From the NCBI GenBank assembly GCA_032622095.1, contig CP136063.1, positions 39,966,106 to 40,030,105 on the forward strand: a stretch of 64,000 nt of DNA. Direction: 5' to 3'. Shown here piece by piece: positions 24,599 through 37,714 of the stretch (the stretch's first letter is position 1; every line of letters begins with the position of its first letter). The position numbers were made by a program, and so were the translations under genes. The notes beneath the pieces are model-generated. The model ran no database searches, was not told the origin of the DNA, and saw only the letters and a program-made list of their open reading frames with translations. The DNA is from Siphonodentalium dalli. Taxonomy: Eukaryota; Mollusca; Scaphopoda; Gadilida; Siphonodentaliidae.

Positions 24599-25740
24599 CT
24601 GTAACAATTATGCCTTGTGTCAATTGTATTGTAAATCAGTGAAGGCTCTTTAAACATGGGTTGTCGCATTAAATCGGAAAGGTAATTGTCTCTTTAAATA
24701 TTCGAGCGAGATTTGACTGGACATCTTTAATTTTGTCGCATCAAAGTGGTCAGACGAGATCAATCATTAATTCACGGGTGAATGCACGCTCAGTTTGAAC
24801 GATAGCTTGTGAAGCGTCGTTCACTCACGGTGATTGACAACAGGAATCTCGGGTGAACCCATGTAATTTACGATTGGCTCGCGACGGTCATTGAAGGGCT
24901 TTAGGACAAAGATTTCTAGTGAATCGGCAGTTGACTTGAATTTCCAAAGACTAAGGTATGTGTTGCTAAAATTTCTTCTTAGGGGGGTGGGGGTGGCAAT
25001 TATTTCGTGAGTTTCGGGGAGATGACAATATTTTTATTTAATTTTCCATGTTCGACCGAGTTAATTTTCCAAGCTAATTTGTCTTGTCCGAATGTATTAG
25101 GGCTTGAAATAATTCCCTGAGTTAATTGATATTCATAACCATTACAAACGCGATAATATTGCGCTATATTAATGGTGTACCCTAGCCACCGATGTATATC
25201 TGGCATAAACTTCTATATCGGACGTTGTTAAGTGTAAAACACGTGTCAATGGGGAACGGAATATCGTCGCGACACTGGGCCATGGTATGACTGTAATTTT
25301 GGACTAACTTAGGGCGTCGATGTCCAATTGTTAATTTATCTTACTTGCGCATACCGTCAAACAAAGGTTGAGACCATATAGATAAATCTGTTCCATCGAG
25401 AATTTAGACTCATCACAGAATTCCTCGAAAACATTGTCATTAAACCATATGTAAATTTACTGTACTCATCGTTGTTGGCGGCAAAATTACTCTCTTCCTG
25501 CACCAGCACCACTATCCTCTCTTAATGTCATTACTATTGCATGCCAGTATTCTTTAGTTTGTTATTTTATTTAGTTTATGCAAAATCTGATAGAATAGAC
25601 TAACTACGATGAGTACAGGGGTGTGAAAAAAATGAATTTTATGGACGGGTCTGCTTTGTCACCCATTTTTGACATTTGTTGTTAAGAGTTATATATTACT
25701 CAAACGGAAGTCAAATAATGTGGATGATGGTTTCAAATAT
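24599..25740. other. no gene seen
   Basis: Unique sequence without recognisable repeats, apart from a short G-rich run near 24983-24996. Short open frames only. Confidence 0.5.
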
Positions 25741-26248
25741 TCTCAAATAGAATTACCTCCCATTTATGTTTACATTATCGTTGGGAAATTTCGCGCCACG
25801 CCGAAATAACCTATGCCGGAAGTAACGAAAATCGTGTGTGATACGAACCACGTACATTTGTAAAAATGTCATTTCTGTTCTGGTATGGTATTTGGGTAAA
25901 TACGGCCCCAAAAATTTAGCCAAGATAAAAGCGAGCAGTTGTGGAATTATGATAAATTTTATGTCAAATAAACTTGTATGATGTTTCTAATTTTTCTCAA
26001 ATAGAATTACCCCCCATTTCTGTTTACATTATCGTTGGGAAATTTCGCGCCACGCCGAAATAACCTATACCGGAAGTATCGAAAATCGTGTGTGATGCGA
26101 ACCACGTACATTTGTAAAAATGTCATTTCTGTTCTGGTATGGTATTGTTTGGTAAATGCGGCCCCAAAATGTAGCCAAGATAATGGCGAGCAGGTGGAAT
26201 TATGATAAATTTTATGTCGAATAACTTGTATGATGTTTCTTATTAGCT
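25741..26248 (+). repeat. two direct 254-bp units
   Basis: Both units start TCTCAAATAGAATTACC and share CATTATCGTTGGGAAATTTC, AAAATCGTGTGTGAT and TTCTGTTCTGGTATGGTATT with few differences. A recent tandem duplication. Confidence 0.85.
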
Positions 26249-26456
26249 CAATTAGATATCACGCTCTGTTGTTTCCATGTAAAGGAAATGTGCAATCGTT
26301 GAAAGGTGCATCGTTTTTTTCCCTCGGGTGGGTAAGTTCCTACAACTTCGTAAGCTTTGGTAATCCCTTTACTCTCGAATCTGTCAGTACATGACCAACT
26401 CCTGGAATTTTGTTTGCTGATTTATTCCCGATGGGTTCACCATAGATTTATGGGTC

Positions 26457-26868
26457 TAAATGTTTCTTTGTAAACGTAATCCGACGTTTGTTTGTCACAA
26501 TTGTGAAACCATATTTTCGAGGCTTATTACCTTGCGGAAACAACGCTCTTTATTGTTGTTGTTGTTTTGCCCAACAGTAAACAATTCAAGTTCAAATGTT
26601 TCTTTGTAAACGTAATCCGACGTTTGTTTGTCACAATTGTGAAACCATATTTTCGAGGCTTATTACCTTACGGAAACAACGCTCTTTATTGTTGTTGTTG
26701 TTTTGCCAAACAGGAAATAATTCAAGTTCAAATGTTTCTTTGTAAACGTAATCCGACGTTGTTTGACACAATTATCAAACTATATTTTCGAGGCTTACTA
26801 CCTTACTGAGATAACGCTCTTTATTGTTGTTGTTGTTTTTCCAAACAGTAAATAATTCATGTTCAAAT
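26457..26868 (+). repeat. three direct 136-bp units
   Basis: Units begin near 26461, 26597 and 26733 with TGTTTCTTTGTAAACGTAAT and contain GAAACCATATTTTCGAGGC and a TTGTTGTTGTTGTT run. A partial fourth unit follows at 26869. The open frame across them is a by-product. Confidence 0.85.
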
Positions 26869-27060
26869 GCGTCTGTGTACGTATTCTTGCCCTGTGTTTC
26901 ATACACGACAGATTATACTGAAGAGTCTGACTAACTCAAATAAACACGACGCTCTGAATTATATCATGGTCCATTAATGCTGGTATATAACTGGTTATCT
27001 GCGAGTGTTGTCCTCTTGCTTTGACCGATGTTTATAGAGTTTTCACTGCCTTACATCCTT

Positions 27061-28170
27061 TTTGGATTTGATTAAGGGGTAATTGATATAATGAAAATAA
27101 TTTGCTTTTGAGTATGCACTGGATTTGATTAAGGTGAGAGTTATTATAATATAATATTTTGCTTATGGATATACATTGGATTTGATTAAGGGGTAATTGA
27201 TATAATGAAAATAATTTGCTTATGATTATGCATTGGATTTGATTAAGGTGGTAGTTATTATAATATAATATTTTGCTTATGGATATACATTGGATTTGAT
27301 TAAGGGGTAATTGATATAATGAAAATAATTTGCTTTTGAGTATGCATTGGATTTTATTAAGGTGATAGTTATTATAATATAATATTTTGCTTATGGATAT
27401 ACATTGGATTTGATTAAGGGGTAATTGATATAATGAAAATAATTTGCTTATGATTATGCATTGGATTTGATTAAGGTGGTAGTTATTATAATATAATATT
27501 TTGCTTATGGATATACATTGGATTTGATTAAGGGGTAATTGATATAATGAAAATAATTTGCTTATGATTATGCATTGGATTTGATTAAGGTGATAGTTAT
27601 TATAATATAATATTTTGCTTATGGATATACATTGGATTTGATTAAGGGGTAATTGATATAATGAAAATAATTTGCTTATGATTATGCATTGGATTTGATT
27701 AAGGTGGTAGTTATTATAATATAATATTTTGCTTATGGATATACATTGGATTTGATTAAGGGGTAATTGATATAATGAAAATAATTTGCTTATGATTATG
27801 CATTGGATTTGATTAAGGTGATAGTTATTATAATACAATATTTTGCTTATGGATATACATTGGATTTGATTAAGGGGTAATTGATATAATGAAATTAATT
27901 TGCTTTTGAGTATGCATTGGATTTGATTAAGGTGATAGTTATTATAATACAATATTTTGCTTATGGTTATACATTGGATTTGATTAAGGGGTAATTGATA
28001 TAATGAAAATAATTTGCTTATGATTATGCATTGGATTTGATTAAGGTGGTAGTTATTATAATATAATATTTTGCTTATGGATATACATTGGATTTGATTA
28101 AGGGGTAATTGGTATAATGAAATTAATTTGCTTTTGAGTATGCATTGGATTTGATTAAGGTGGTAGTTAT
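27061..28170 (+). repeat. 57-bp satellite with 114-bp higher-order dimer
   Basis: Twenty monomers each begin GGATTTGATTAAGG, with the first at 27064 and the last at 28147, exactly 19 x 57 bp apart. Two monomer types alternate strictly: one with GGGTAATTGATATAATGAAA, the other with AGTTATTATAATATAATATT. Because 114 is divisible by 3, a 306-residue frame stays open on the minus strand (27032-27952); it has no start context or domain and is very unlikely to be a gene. Confidence 0.92.
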
Positions 28171-28858
28171 GCTTTATTATTATTAAGGGGTTGACTTTGA
28201 TAAATGTATTTGTTATTATTGGGGTGGGTGGATGAAAAGTTTTTGTTTTTTTGTTATGCCGTGATCATATTTTGACGCCCAGAGGTGAATCAGTTATGTC
28301 CCTTTATATAAATAAACTTAATGAGTTGCTCCCATGATTCTCATGGGGTCGGCTTGAGTTTGGATTTCCGGGAGACCGCCGAGATGGGATTTCTTAGGGA
28401 TCCTTACTCAGTTAGCCCCTTTATACCACTGGATAACACTTAATAATTTAATTTAATTTAATATTTATTGAATGATTTCATTTATGAATATTTAGACTCC
28501 ACCTCACTATATTGTCACGGCATATCAAAATAGAAATAATCGTCAAATATATATAGACAATAAATCGCATCAATTTTTAGTTCTGTTTGTGTTATCTCCC
28601 TTTTTCATCAGTCTGGGTATATCCTTGTTAGGTTCCATCAGTTGTAGTCGTCTCTGCCTTGCCATGTAAGCAAGACAATTTGCGTTAGCTGCTCGTTTCT
28701 GTTATTAATAGATTGAACCTACATTTCTAAATCCGCTATTTATATTTATAAAATAATCTTAACTTATTCCGAGTGGGGTAATAGTACAAGTTTCGACTTG
28801 GACTTGAGACACTACTGGGAATAGGTCACAATTTGATTGCATTTTTTTTTGGTTTATC
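28171..28858. other. no gene seen
   Basis: AT-rich unique sequence between the satellite and a TTAA element; nothing recognisable on either strand. Confidence 0.5.
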
Positions 28859-29386
28859 TTAAAGATGGATTATCTCTTTAAATAACAAATTTTAAATAGT
28901 TGCGTGGGTATAAAATAATAGATATGAACTGAAGACCTATGTCCGGAAAAGCTTCTATCAATTAATATTGATTTTATTTCGAATATAAAATCGGGCCCAT
29001 TTATGTTACTATTTTTAGAACCGACCATTCGGATGAGACCGTATTGCGATATAGAGCACTGGGCTGTTCCTACGGCTACGCAACGAATGTCAAATGACAC
29101 AGATTGGTTGTTTGTATTGTTTTGTTCCACAGATATAAGCGATAATGAGTATAATTAACGTTTATTTGTTACAAAATTGCACAATATAATTTATGGTCTA
29201 TGTTAACAGTAACCACTATTGTTCGTTAGCTGAACAAACACCCCTTTTTAGACCAGAAAATATTCGAAATAAAATTAATATTAATCGATAGAAGCATTTC
29301 CGGACAGGAGTCTTCGATTCAAATCTAATATTTTATACCCCGGTAACTATATAATACATGTTTACAAAGAGATAATCTATCTTTAA
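28859..29386 (-). mobile_element. complete 528-bp TTAA element
   Basis: TTAAAGATGG at the left, TCTATCTTTAA at the right, TTAA on both sides. The internal 86-residue frame (28870-29130) is open and differs from the 2554-2814 copy by a few substitutions. Confidence 0.9.
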
Positions 29387-29465
29387 ACAGTAGGTTTTTT
29401 CGGCTAGGTCTTCATGTAAGACGCACGAAATCATATATATTTCTCCATATATATTATCGACACGG

Positions 29466-29468
<3 letters not shown>

Positions 29469-29520
<52 letters not shown>
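29469..29520. repeat. (TA)n microsatellite, ~52 bp
   Basis: Uninterrupted TA dinucleotides. The unique sequence next to it starts with a small hairpin, AAGGCTG-CTTT-CAGCCTT. Confidence 0.95.
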
Positions 29521-29523
<3 letters not shown>

Positions 29524-30825
29524 CTGCTTTCAGCCTTAGGCAGACATGACCCTAATACGATCATTAGGCAGACATATACAAAAAACTTTAAAACTGCTCA
29601 ATTTTAAACACTCTTTCTCTAGTTTTGTTCTAAATATGACCACCAAGCTATGATCAATGGGAATTTGTGATTCCTCAAGTAATTTGAAATATACAAATTC
29701 TCAGGTCTGCCTAATTTTTTCACTATATGTTGTGATCATTAAGTAGACATCATATGTATTTGTATATATAGAAGCAGTATTTGGTAGACCCAATATATTT
29801 TATATATAAATCCAGTTTTACGTGGACATATAAACATTTACACCGTACAACCTCTCCATGGTCCCTACGGCGCAGGGACATTGCTACAGGGTGTGTCACA
29901 CCCCACCGCCCCCCAATTTTTGCCAAAATTTTAAACTTTTGGAAATTTCAGACTTGTGAGCAGGTAGAATTTGGTAGGAATTCTTAAGTTTCTACCTGTA
30001 ATTTTGTATAATTTTAATGTTTTGGTTGACAAATTGGACTCCCTAGGTGGGTGACTAGTTAAAAAGTTTAGAAATTTTGGGAATATAGTTGGAAAATTAG
30101 GCCTAAGGGGGGGGGGGGGGGGAGGGTGGTTGGGTGCAAATGGAACTACATAATTTCCAAAATTTGGAAAAGGAGATTTGGAACTTTTGAACGTGTGGGG
30201 TATAGCTGATTGGAAAATATACCCTCAAGATGGGGGGGGGGTTGCAATTGGAATTTCCGAAGTAGAAACCCCCCCATTCCTGACCTCTTTGCAATGTCTG
30301 CCAACATGGCCACCGGAGCAGTCGCCCCCTTGCCCTCTTGTCAGTGGGACAAGACTGCCCTGCTGCAATCAGTTATTCACCCATTTAGGCATCAGGATGC
30401 CCCAGATTTACTCATGAAAATTGATTCCCCCCCCCCCTAGATACCCACAAATCAGAAAACATTTGACAGTCTCTGAAGTTGGACGAAACATCCCCGGAAC
30501 ACCCTTATCATGCTCTCCAGCTCCTGTCTGTAGTAGTCAGCATTAACATTTGGTCATTGATAGTCCGAAAGTGCCCTTTACAATTAGTGTCGCCCCTTGC
30601 CCTTTGTACCTTCTGGCAGCCTTCTGCCCTTCTGGCAGCCTTGTCTGCCAGAGACTGAAAATAGCAAAAATGTCATGTAAAAAAATTAGGCTTTTTATTC
30701 ATAGCCACATCACTTCTTTGAGAACCATGGAGAGTGCCACACCCACTTTTGGCATTTTTAGAAAATCTACAAGAAAGCATCCAAAAATTCCAAAACACAA
30801 TTCCAGGCTTGTCCCAACATAGTCA
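29521..30825. other. no gene seen; homopolymer-rich
   Basis: Contains G or C runs at 30107-30122 (16 G), near 30232-30241 and near 30429-30438. Short overlapping open frames have no recognisable domains. Confidence 0.55.
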
Positions 30826-30833
30826 CTATCCAT

Positions 30834-31858
30834 TAGGGCCCGACAATTGGCAATACAACATCGAATCGAATCTCGAATCGAATCATGATGATTCGAAATC
30901 GAATCAAATCTTTATCAAACACTTTAGTAGATTGGCGGTACTGATCAGTGGGAGGTACGAGCAAAAATTGGGGCAAATATCAGATGATTTTATAACTTCA
31001 GTGAGATAACTCAGATTACGAAGGAGAAACTTAATTTCTATGACATGATATGAACAGTATTTAATCACAGTTTTAAACAGTTGGGAATGGCACCACATCA
31101 TTTCACATTTTGTGACAATATGCGTGAAGTTTGTGAAAGTAAGCAGTTTGGAACTTTGGAGTGAATGGAATCTGATTCGAGTCATTGCAGGCGGAGACTC
31201 GTCTGCTCTTATAAGCTTTACCCTATCATGCAAAGCAGGCACGCGTGATATCAAAATTGCGCATCGTGACTTGGGAATGGCGCATACGCAAATGGGATTA
31301 CAGGAACTATGTATAGTATTCCAACTTGGGCCTGTCCATCAGATCATTTGAGTTGTCATTAAAGCTAAATAGTCAACATTATTCCATTTCGCAGATAACA
31401 TATGCTGTACATGTATAACGATGTTGATCAGATTTCGACACAACGTGTTGGAGCCCAAAACGTTTATTTAATATATTTATATCGTTTTAAATTAAAAAAA
31501 AATATATTATTTGATTGAGCTGGGTAACGCAATATTGGCTTTTCTGGTAAGAATGTAAAATAACAACATGCAGATATGTCCCAAAAGAAATTCACTCGCT
31601 TCCGCACCTGAGGCCCGGGCAGTGGGCTATTGACAACATACCCTATACACATTGGACCACGGAGGTCCCAGATGGTCATGGAAGGAGCCTCAGGTTAAGT
31701 ATATTGGGGATATAATGAATGTTTTGTATATATTCAGTCTATTCCCGGTGATAAAGGACTTTTATACAACGATTCGAAATGTCCCGAATCACACGACCGC
31801 TTTCGAATCGAATCGGAATGTAAGATTCGAAATCGAATAGAATCTTCGTCGGGCCCTA
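30834..31858. mobile_element. non-autonomous hAT-type transposon with 8-bp target duplication
   Basis: The element starts TAGGGCCCGAC and ends GTCGGGCCCTA, a perfect 11-bp terminal inverted repeat. The 8-bp sequence CTATCCAT lies immediately outside both ends (30826-30833 and 31859-31866). Short terminal repeats with an 8-bp duplication define the hAT superfamily. Subterminal regions are rich in CGAATCGAATC on both sides, typical of transposase-binding repeats. At 1,025 bp with no recognisable transposase it must depend on a partner element. Confidence 0.92.
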
Positions 31859-31866
31859 CTATCCAT

Positions 31867-33339
31867 GGTCTTGGTTCTGCTTGACTCATTATTTTCAATA
31901 ATTTACATGTATGCAGAATAAGAAACTGACGCGAGACCTTAAATCAAACAGTGAGATATTGCATTTGAACCATCGTTGTACAGTTAACCGGTTGTAAGAA
32001 AGTGACAAGACAAATTGACATGTCTAATATATTTATTAACAATAAAACAGAATGCAACAATTGTAAATAAACATGTCAACATTAAGGGGGCGGCCTCATG
32101 GGTCAATTCTCAAAAAATCTATCTTCTCAAAACCCGTATTAACAAGATATTACATTTAGTTTTACCTTTCCACAAGATATGATGACATATAAAGGCTACA
32201 GAATTAACCCCAAAATGTTTATAAGTTGGTCACTCAGATTAAAAATAAAAAATAAAAGCAAATTGCAACAAATTTTTGAATGAATCGATCTAAAGTTCAA
32301 AAACATATTTTTCGACAAAAGTCACATATACACAAACCTTATAAGACCAACTAGTGCATGCACATTGTTTAGTGAAAGCAGTTGGCAAGAAATAAGCAGG
32401 AATGTATTCTGAGAGAGAGGACGCACCCAATAGGACGCTATGTCTCACTTTTGGGCCTGATATTTTCAAAAAATAACTGAGTGTCATAATTCTATCAAGT
32501 TTTATCAGACTATGGTTTTCGAATTCGATCTAGATATTGTTACAAGAAACCTGTATACTAAATTTGAAAAGAATTGGAAGAGGTTAGTTCAATTTATTGC
32601 GCTAACGAGTTGACAGTCATGGACAGATGGACGGCTACCTGTATATTTTTATCATTGGGTGGTCTTTCTTTTGTTGTTTTTGACAGTTGTGCCCACTTAA
32701 GATGATCAATTAACTCCTAAGCTGGACAGAATAATGGGCATTAGGTGGTAGTTTTGTCAATAGGTGTTCGATCATGTCAAACTTTCTATTCAGGCTCCAC
32801 CCCTGACCTTTGATTTATCGCACGAGTAACAGCAGTTCGAATCCTGGTAGATACCTGGGGACAAAGAGTATATAAGTATACAGTGCAGGTCGTTAAGGAG
32901 GATCCAAACGAAATTTTGCTAAAACCTGCCAAAACTCCTTTGGGGTTCGCAGAAACATATGTACCATATTGGTACACACAAAGGAGACCATTATAGGAGC
33001 TATACATCAATGTGAAAAGACTCCAGTAATGATGACACAAAATGACCTTGATAAATGAGACTTTTGTCAATTATTTTCCTGAATGCACACGACAAAATTA
33101 CACAAAACCTGACAAAATAAAAAACAGCAATACATTGACACATATCTTAACTAGCGAAAGGGTTGAATAATTTTAATTAAATTTAAAGCTAAACTATCCA
33201 AAATTAAGTTTAACATGAGCATCGCTAGGGCGTGGCAAAATACGCCCTTCAGCCATTCCGAATTGTACTACCACAAAATAAAATAATACTTTAAGCTTAC
33301 ATTTGAAGAAAATCTGATACATGTATACCCTGAATTTCA
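31867..33339. other. no gene seen; one GGCCATAACTC-type unit
   Basis: About 32480-32630 resembles a single unit of the 160-bp repeat family (TTTTATCAGACTATGGTTTTCG, TTGCGCTAACGAGTTGACAG). CAGTTCGAATCCTG at about 32830 resembles the B box of a tRNA-derived element, but no full tRNA or SINE body is seen. Confidence 0.5.
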
Positions 33340-33640
33340 ATGCCAAATGCGGTCAAATTCTGAGTCGAAAAATGGCCGTAACTCATGTTAAAATAATTAG
33401 ACAGAATCTATATTTGAACATGGCCTGTAGTTTTAGCTGGGAAATACACAAACTGGAGTTATCGGTCGGAAACCGAAATGTTATGAATTTGGTCAAATTC
33501 TAAGTTGAAAAAGGGCTGTAACTCATGTAAAAATAACTGGACGGAACCCATATTCAAACATGGCCTGTATCTTTAGCTGGGTAATACACATACCAAACTG
33601 GAGTTATCGGTCAGAAACCAAAAATGTTAATATACAGACA
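33340..33640 (+). repeat. two ~145-bp GGCCGTAACTC-type units
   Basis: Units share GTCAAATTCTxAGTxGAAAAA, GTAACTCATGTxAAAATAA, ACATGGCCTGTA and CTGGAGTTATCGGTC, followed by a GACGGACGGACGG tail. Confidence 0.8.
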
Positions 33641-33669
33641 GACGGCTAGACGGACGGACGGATGTACCC

Positions 33670-34140
33670 ACATTTGGGGAGATATGTGGCTATTGAGTTA
33701 TGTGGCTAAAATGTTTATGTGGAAACAAAAGTTATGTGGCTATCAAGTAGTGGATAAACTTTTACGTGGCTATCCAGTAGTTAAAAGTGATACAATTTCT
33801 GATTGTGGAGTCAGAACATGTAGGAATTATAGCAGAAGTAGCTAACTGAAACCCAAAAATTTGTATACAGCAACTAAGACAGTTGAATAGGAGAAACTGA
33901 CATGTCCGTGATTGGGTGGCTAGCCACATAACTGTCCGAACACCTCCTATTGATAGATCATGGATGTCTAAATCTAACTATTGAGTGACCAAAAAATTAA
34001 ATATGCTGATATGGCCAAATAGATAATTTTTTTGGGTTGATCTCAACGCTGTGATGTGGCTAGCCACATAACAGACCATAGCCACATAAGTATCCATTTT
34101 ACACATTTGTAGCCACATAAGTAGTCATTCGTGACGGCAG
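33670..34140. repeat. TATGTGGCTA cluster in both orientations
   Basis: Eight copies of TATGTGGCTA or its complement TAGCCACATA. The first four point one way, two central ones fuse into GTGGCTAGCCACATAAC, and the last two point the other way. The arrangement could fold back on itself. It lies between two GACGG-rich tails (33640-33662, 34133-34150), as if inserted into one. Confidence 0.75.
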
Positions 34141-34275
34141 ACGGACAGACTGATTACATAATACGACCTTTTAAAAAAAAGGGCCTATAAAAATAAGTTG
34201 AATTTTTAAAACTTGATTGTATTATATGATTATAAGCCTTTGAAATCAATTTGACTACAATAATGTGTATCAAAT

Positions 34276-37200
34276 TAGAGGTGCCACGATTATTGATTTT
34301 GATAATCGATCATCAATAATCGACTATTATGAAATGTTTACATTAATAAGTGCATCAAAAATCACTATTAATGATCAATGAACACAATGTATTGAAAGTA
34401 GGAATGCACAACGGATGGCTGGCGGTTCCGAAACAAGACAGTCAAAGACTGTGGGGTTGCTCACCAGACTGAAAAGACTGGGACTCTTGAGACCATAACA
34501 GTCAGAACTTTTCATAATCACTTTAAAAGAAGTGGATCTAAACAGGATATGTGGCTAGAGAGGCTTCATGTCGGTCAGTGAATATCTACCTTTAAATTAC
34601 AAATGGAACACTACAGATCACCCCTATTCATATTGGTGAATATGAGATCCATTCATCTAGTAATATCAATTCACCCTCTGCGGACCTCATTTCCTAAAAA
34701 TGACCCCAAGAACAAATCCCAGTCACCCAAGGCCCCTCCATACCAAATATAAGCTATATATGCCTAATGGTTCTTGGGGAAAAAACTGTTTTAAGACTTA
34801 CTATGGAGGGAAAGAGTTATGGCCCTGGCTTCGCACCTACATGTATTTGATGTGATGAACTTAATTGAACAAATCTGATTGTGAGACACCTAGTGAACAT
34901 GCACACTGAACTATATAAACTCATTCCATCTTTAATATGGAGAAGAAATCAATTGTTGATAGATGAATGGAAGCCTGACAGATAGAAGACAAATTAATCC
35001 AATATATACCCCCCCCCATTTTTCTTTGAATATTAGTCGTATGATTTCATCTGGATAAGTGTTGATTAAAAAAATAATATGAAATGGCCAAGCCTGATTT
35101 TAGTATGTCTGACATTTGCAGAATTAGGTCCCAAAAATGTGGATTCAATGACAATATTCTGTAAGGCAGGCTAGCATCACCAAATTCATCCTCAATCTGC
35201 TTAGGCCTCAATAAAACCTAGGAACAAATTGAAGTTCTACAGTTGAAGTTGGTGATACGCACCCATTGAGCACTTCAATTATGCATTTTATCTTCTGCAA
35301 ATTAGGGGACATTGAAACTGAACAGGTGGAAAAAAGTGATTAAATCAAACTGTCAATTTGATACTTAGGATACTTCCCAGAAGATGAGGACTAAGCAGAA
35401 TTAGGTCCCTGGCGGGTGTATTTGGTGATGCTAGCATGCTGTATGGGGTAGCAACACTAAATTCACCATCTGGGGACCTCACTATGTAAATGTCAGACAC
35501 ACTATTTCCAGACTTGAAGAAATCTAACTTTTCTAAGCCATTCACATTATCATTGAATGTCAGTCATCACCTAACCATTGGCACACCAGTTTGTTGTTAA
35601 ATTGCTACAGATATGTTTAGATTAGAATAATACATGTCATCTGGCTAGTTTATATAATTAATGACCTGTACCTTTACAGATATATATGCCTCTGTGTTGA
35701 GAAGAGGTATTAATTAAATTGAGAGGTGATATGGCTTGGAAGGGATGTTGGTTGATGGCAGGGTTGGTCTGGGTCATGTGGGAGGGGGTGGGTGGGGGAG
35801 GGTGGAATGTTTCCATAATTTCATTAAAAGAGTAAAGTTTCATAACTCTGCAGATGTTATAATGGTGTCACTTTTTTCAAATTTTAAAACATGTTTGAAA
35901 AAAAATTGTCCCAGATAATGAGGCCTAAGCAGAATAAGGTAATTGAGGGTGTATTTGGTGATGCTAGCCTGCTGTATGGGGTAGCAACACAAAATTCACC
36001 ATCTGTAGACTTCATTCTGCAAATCAGACACACTATGTCCAGGCTTGGAGAAATGAACAATAGACTATTCCTATTTATTCTTGTAGACTCTGGTAGATTA
36101 GGTGTTAAGCTAATGTCATGTCATGTAATGACAGATGGTAAACTGGTCTGAAGCAAGTAGTCTTCAGCAAGAGTATCAGATGTCCCCACTATGATAAATT
36201 GTTTTGTTTTCAATAATACAGGCTTCAGTGATCTCTTAAAAATTAATAGTGCATAGCCAAGAGGTGTGAATTATAAAGGGCCATAACTCTGTTAAAATAT
36301 ATCGGATCAAACCCATATTTTAACTTGATCTATATATAAGTGTCAAAAATTCATATACCAAATTTGGTGTTGATCAGATGAAAAATGTTTGAGAAATCCT
36401 GTCTTGGATGAATTCTATATCAAAACAAGAGTGGAAGGGGTTAAATAAACAATACCAAAATCCATACAGATGAGGTTGTGATGTATCCTAAACAAAAATT
36501 AAAGGTCAAAATGCAAAAATTAAATTTTTTGTTTTTAAAGTTATGTCCCTGGCTCTGCCCCTATTTGAACCAGTGACCCCATTTGAACAAATCTGAACCC
36601 TAGTCAACCAAGGTCCCTCCGTACCAAATATAAGCTTCCTTGAGAAGAAGTCATTTTAAGAATTACTATAGGTTATGGCCCTGGTTTCTCAACTAATTAA
36701 CATGGTGACCTCATTTGAACAAATCTGAATGGGAGTCACTTAGGGAACATCCACACCAAATATGAAACCATTAGGCCTTATAGTTCTGTAAAAAGAATTT
36801 GTTCTAAGAATTACTATGAAGGATTAGAGTTGTGGCCCTGCTTTTTCAACTAATTGAACTGATGACCTCATTTGAACAAATCTGAATGAGATTCACCTAG
36901 GGAACATTGACACCAAATATGAACCTGTTCCGTCGTACGTTTCTGGAGAAGATGATTGTTGACGGACGGACAGACAGACGGACGACGGACGAGGAGTGAT
37001 GACTATAGCTCCAACGGAGACTTCGTCTCAGGTGAGCTAAAAGGGAAACTATTTCATCAAACATCCAGAGCGTGGATAACAATCACAAAGATGTGTCCCC
37101 ACCTTCAAATTGTAGGACTTTTAATACAACAAATTAAGCATTTTGATAATAGCGAGTTTCATTCAGCATTCACCGCATGATACGTGATAGCCTGAAATAG

Positions 37201-37714
37201 AATCATCTAAGTATAACAATGCAAACAAAGTATAGTCGCAAATGACATCGTGGAGAACATCGATGATTAAAATGCTGTAGGTTCCGTGGTTTCCAGATTC
37301 AAGGCTAGTGGCGTTCATTTCATTGAACACGGTACCAGTCGGCATATTTCAAAGATATAGTGCCGCCTTTCAAGTATAGATATACAACGACATCGTCATA
37401 AGTTCAAAACTTAGTGCCGCCAATTTGTAGATTATACAACGACCCGAAGAGTAGCCATGTCATATCATCAAATGAACTGCCGACTGCAACATATTAAGTT
37501 AGTAGTACTCATGTCGGAATCTCTTTGATACGCGATCAAAGGTTGTTAACCTTCGTTTGTAGATAAAACTGTGTAAAACAAGCAATGTATTCAATAATAT
37601 CTGCAATTTTTCAACGTCCGAAATAAATAATGTAGATTAATCGACTATGGAAATGGTATCAATTATCAGCTTTATCAATGGTTGGTTGATTATATGATTA
37701 ATCGTGGCACCCTA
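34276..37714. mobile_element. probable hAT-type element with a nested repeat
   Basis: Left end TAGAGGTGCCACGATTA and right end TAATCGTGGCACCCTA are inverted repeats, and both subterminal regions carry AATCGA-type motifs. Flanking 8-mers TATCAAAT and TCTAAAAT agree at 6 of 8 positions, a plausible aged target duplication. Most of the interior is the dispersed repeat B. The right end lies 77 bp beyond the stop codon of the large gene, so it may fall within that gene's 3' UTR. Confidence 0.65.
34420..37039 (-). repeat. ~2.6-kb dispersed repeat, copy B (inverse of 16817-18935)
   Basis: Read on the minus strand it starts TAGCTCACCTGAGACGAAG, continues through a CGTCCG run and ends at GACTGTTATGGTCTCAAGAG, matching copy A in order. 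It holds three foldback modules with a GATGCTAGC loop region (about 35118-35198, 35394-35484, 35930-36015), more than copy A, and several ATxTGAACAAATCTGAA / GGxCATAACT blocks. No coding frame recognised. Confidence 0.72.

Noticed and set aside
27032-27952. 306-residue minus-strand open frame
   Set aside because: It is a by-product of a 114-bp satellite whose period is a multiple of three; no start context, domain or non-repeat sequence.
32814-32860. tRNA-like GTTCGAATCC box
   Set aside because: No acceptor stem, D arm or anticodon arm can be folded around it; at most a SINE relic.
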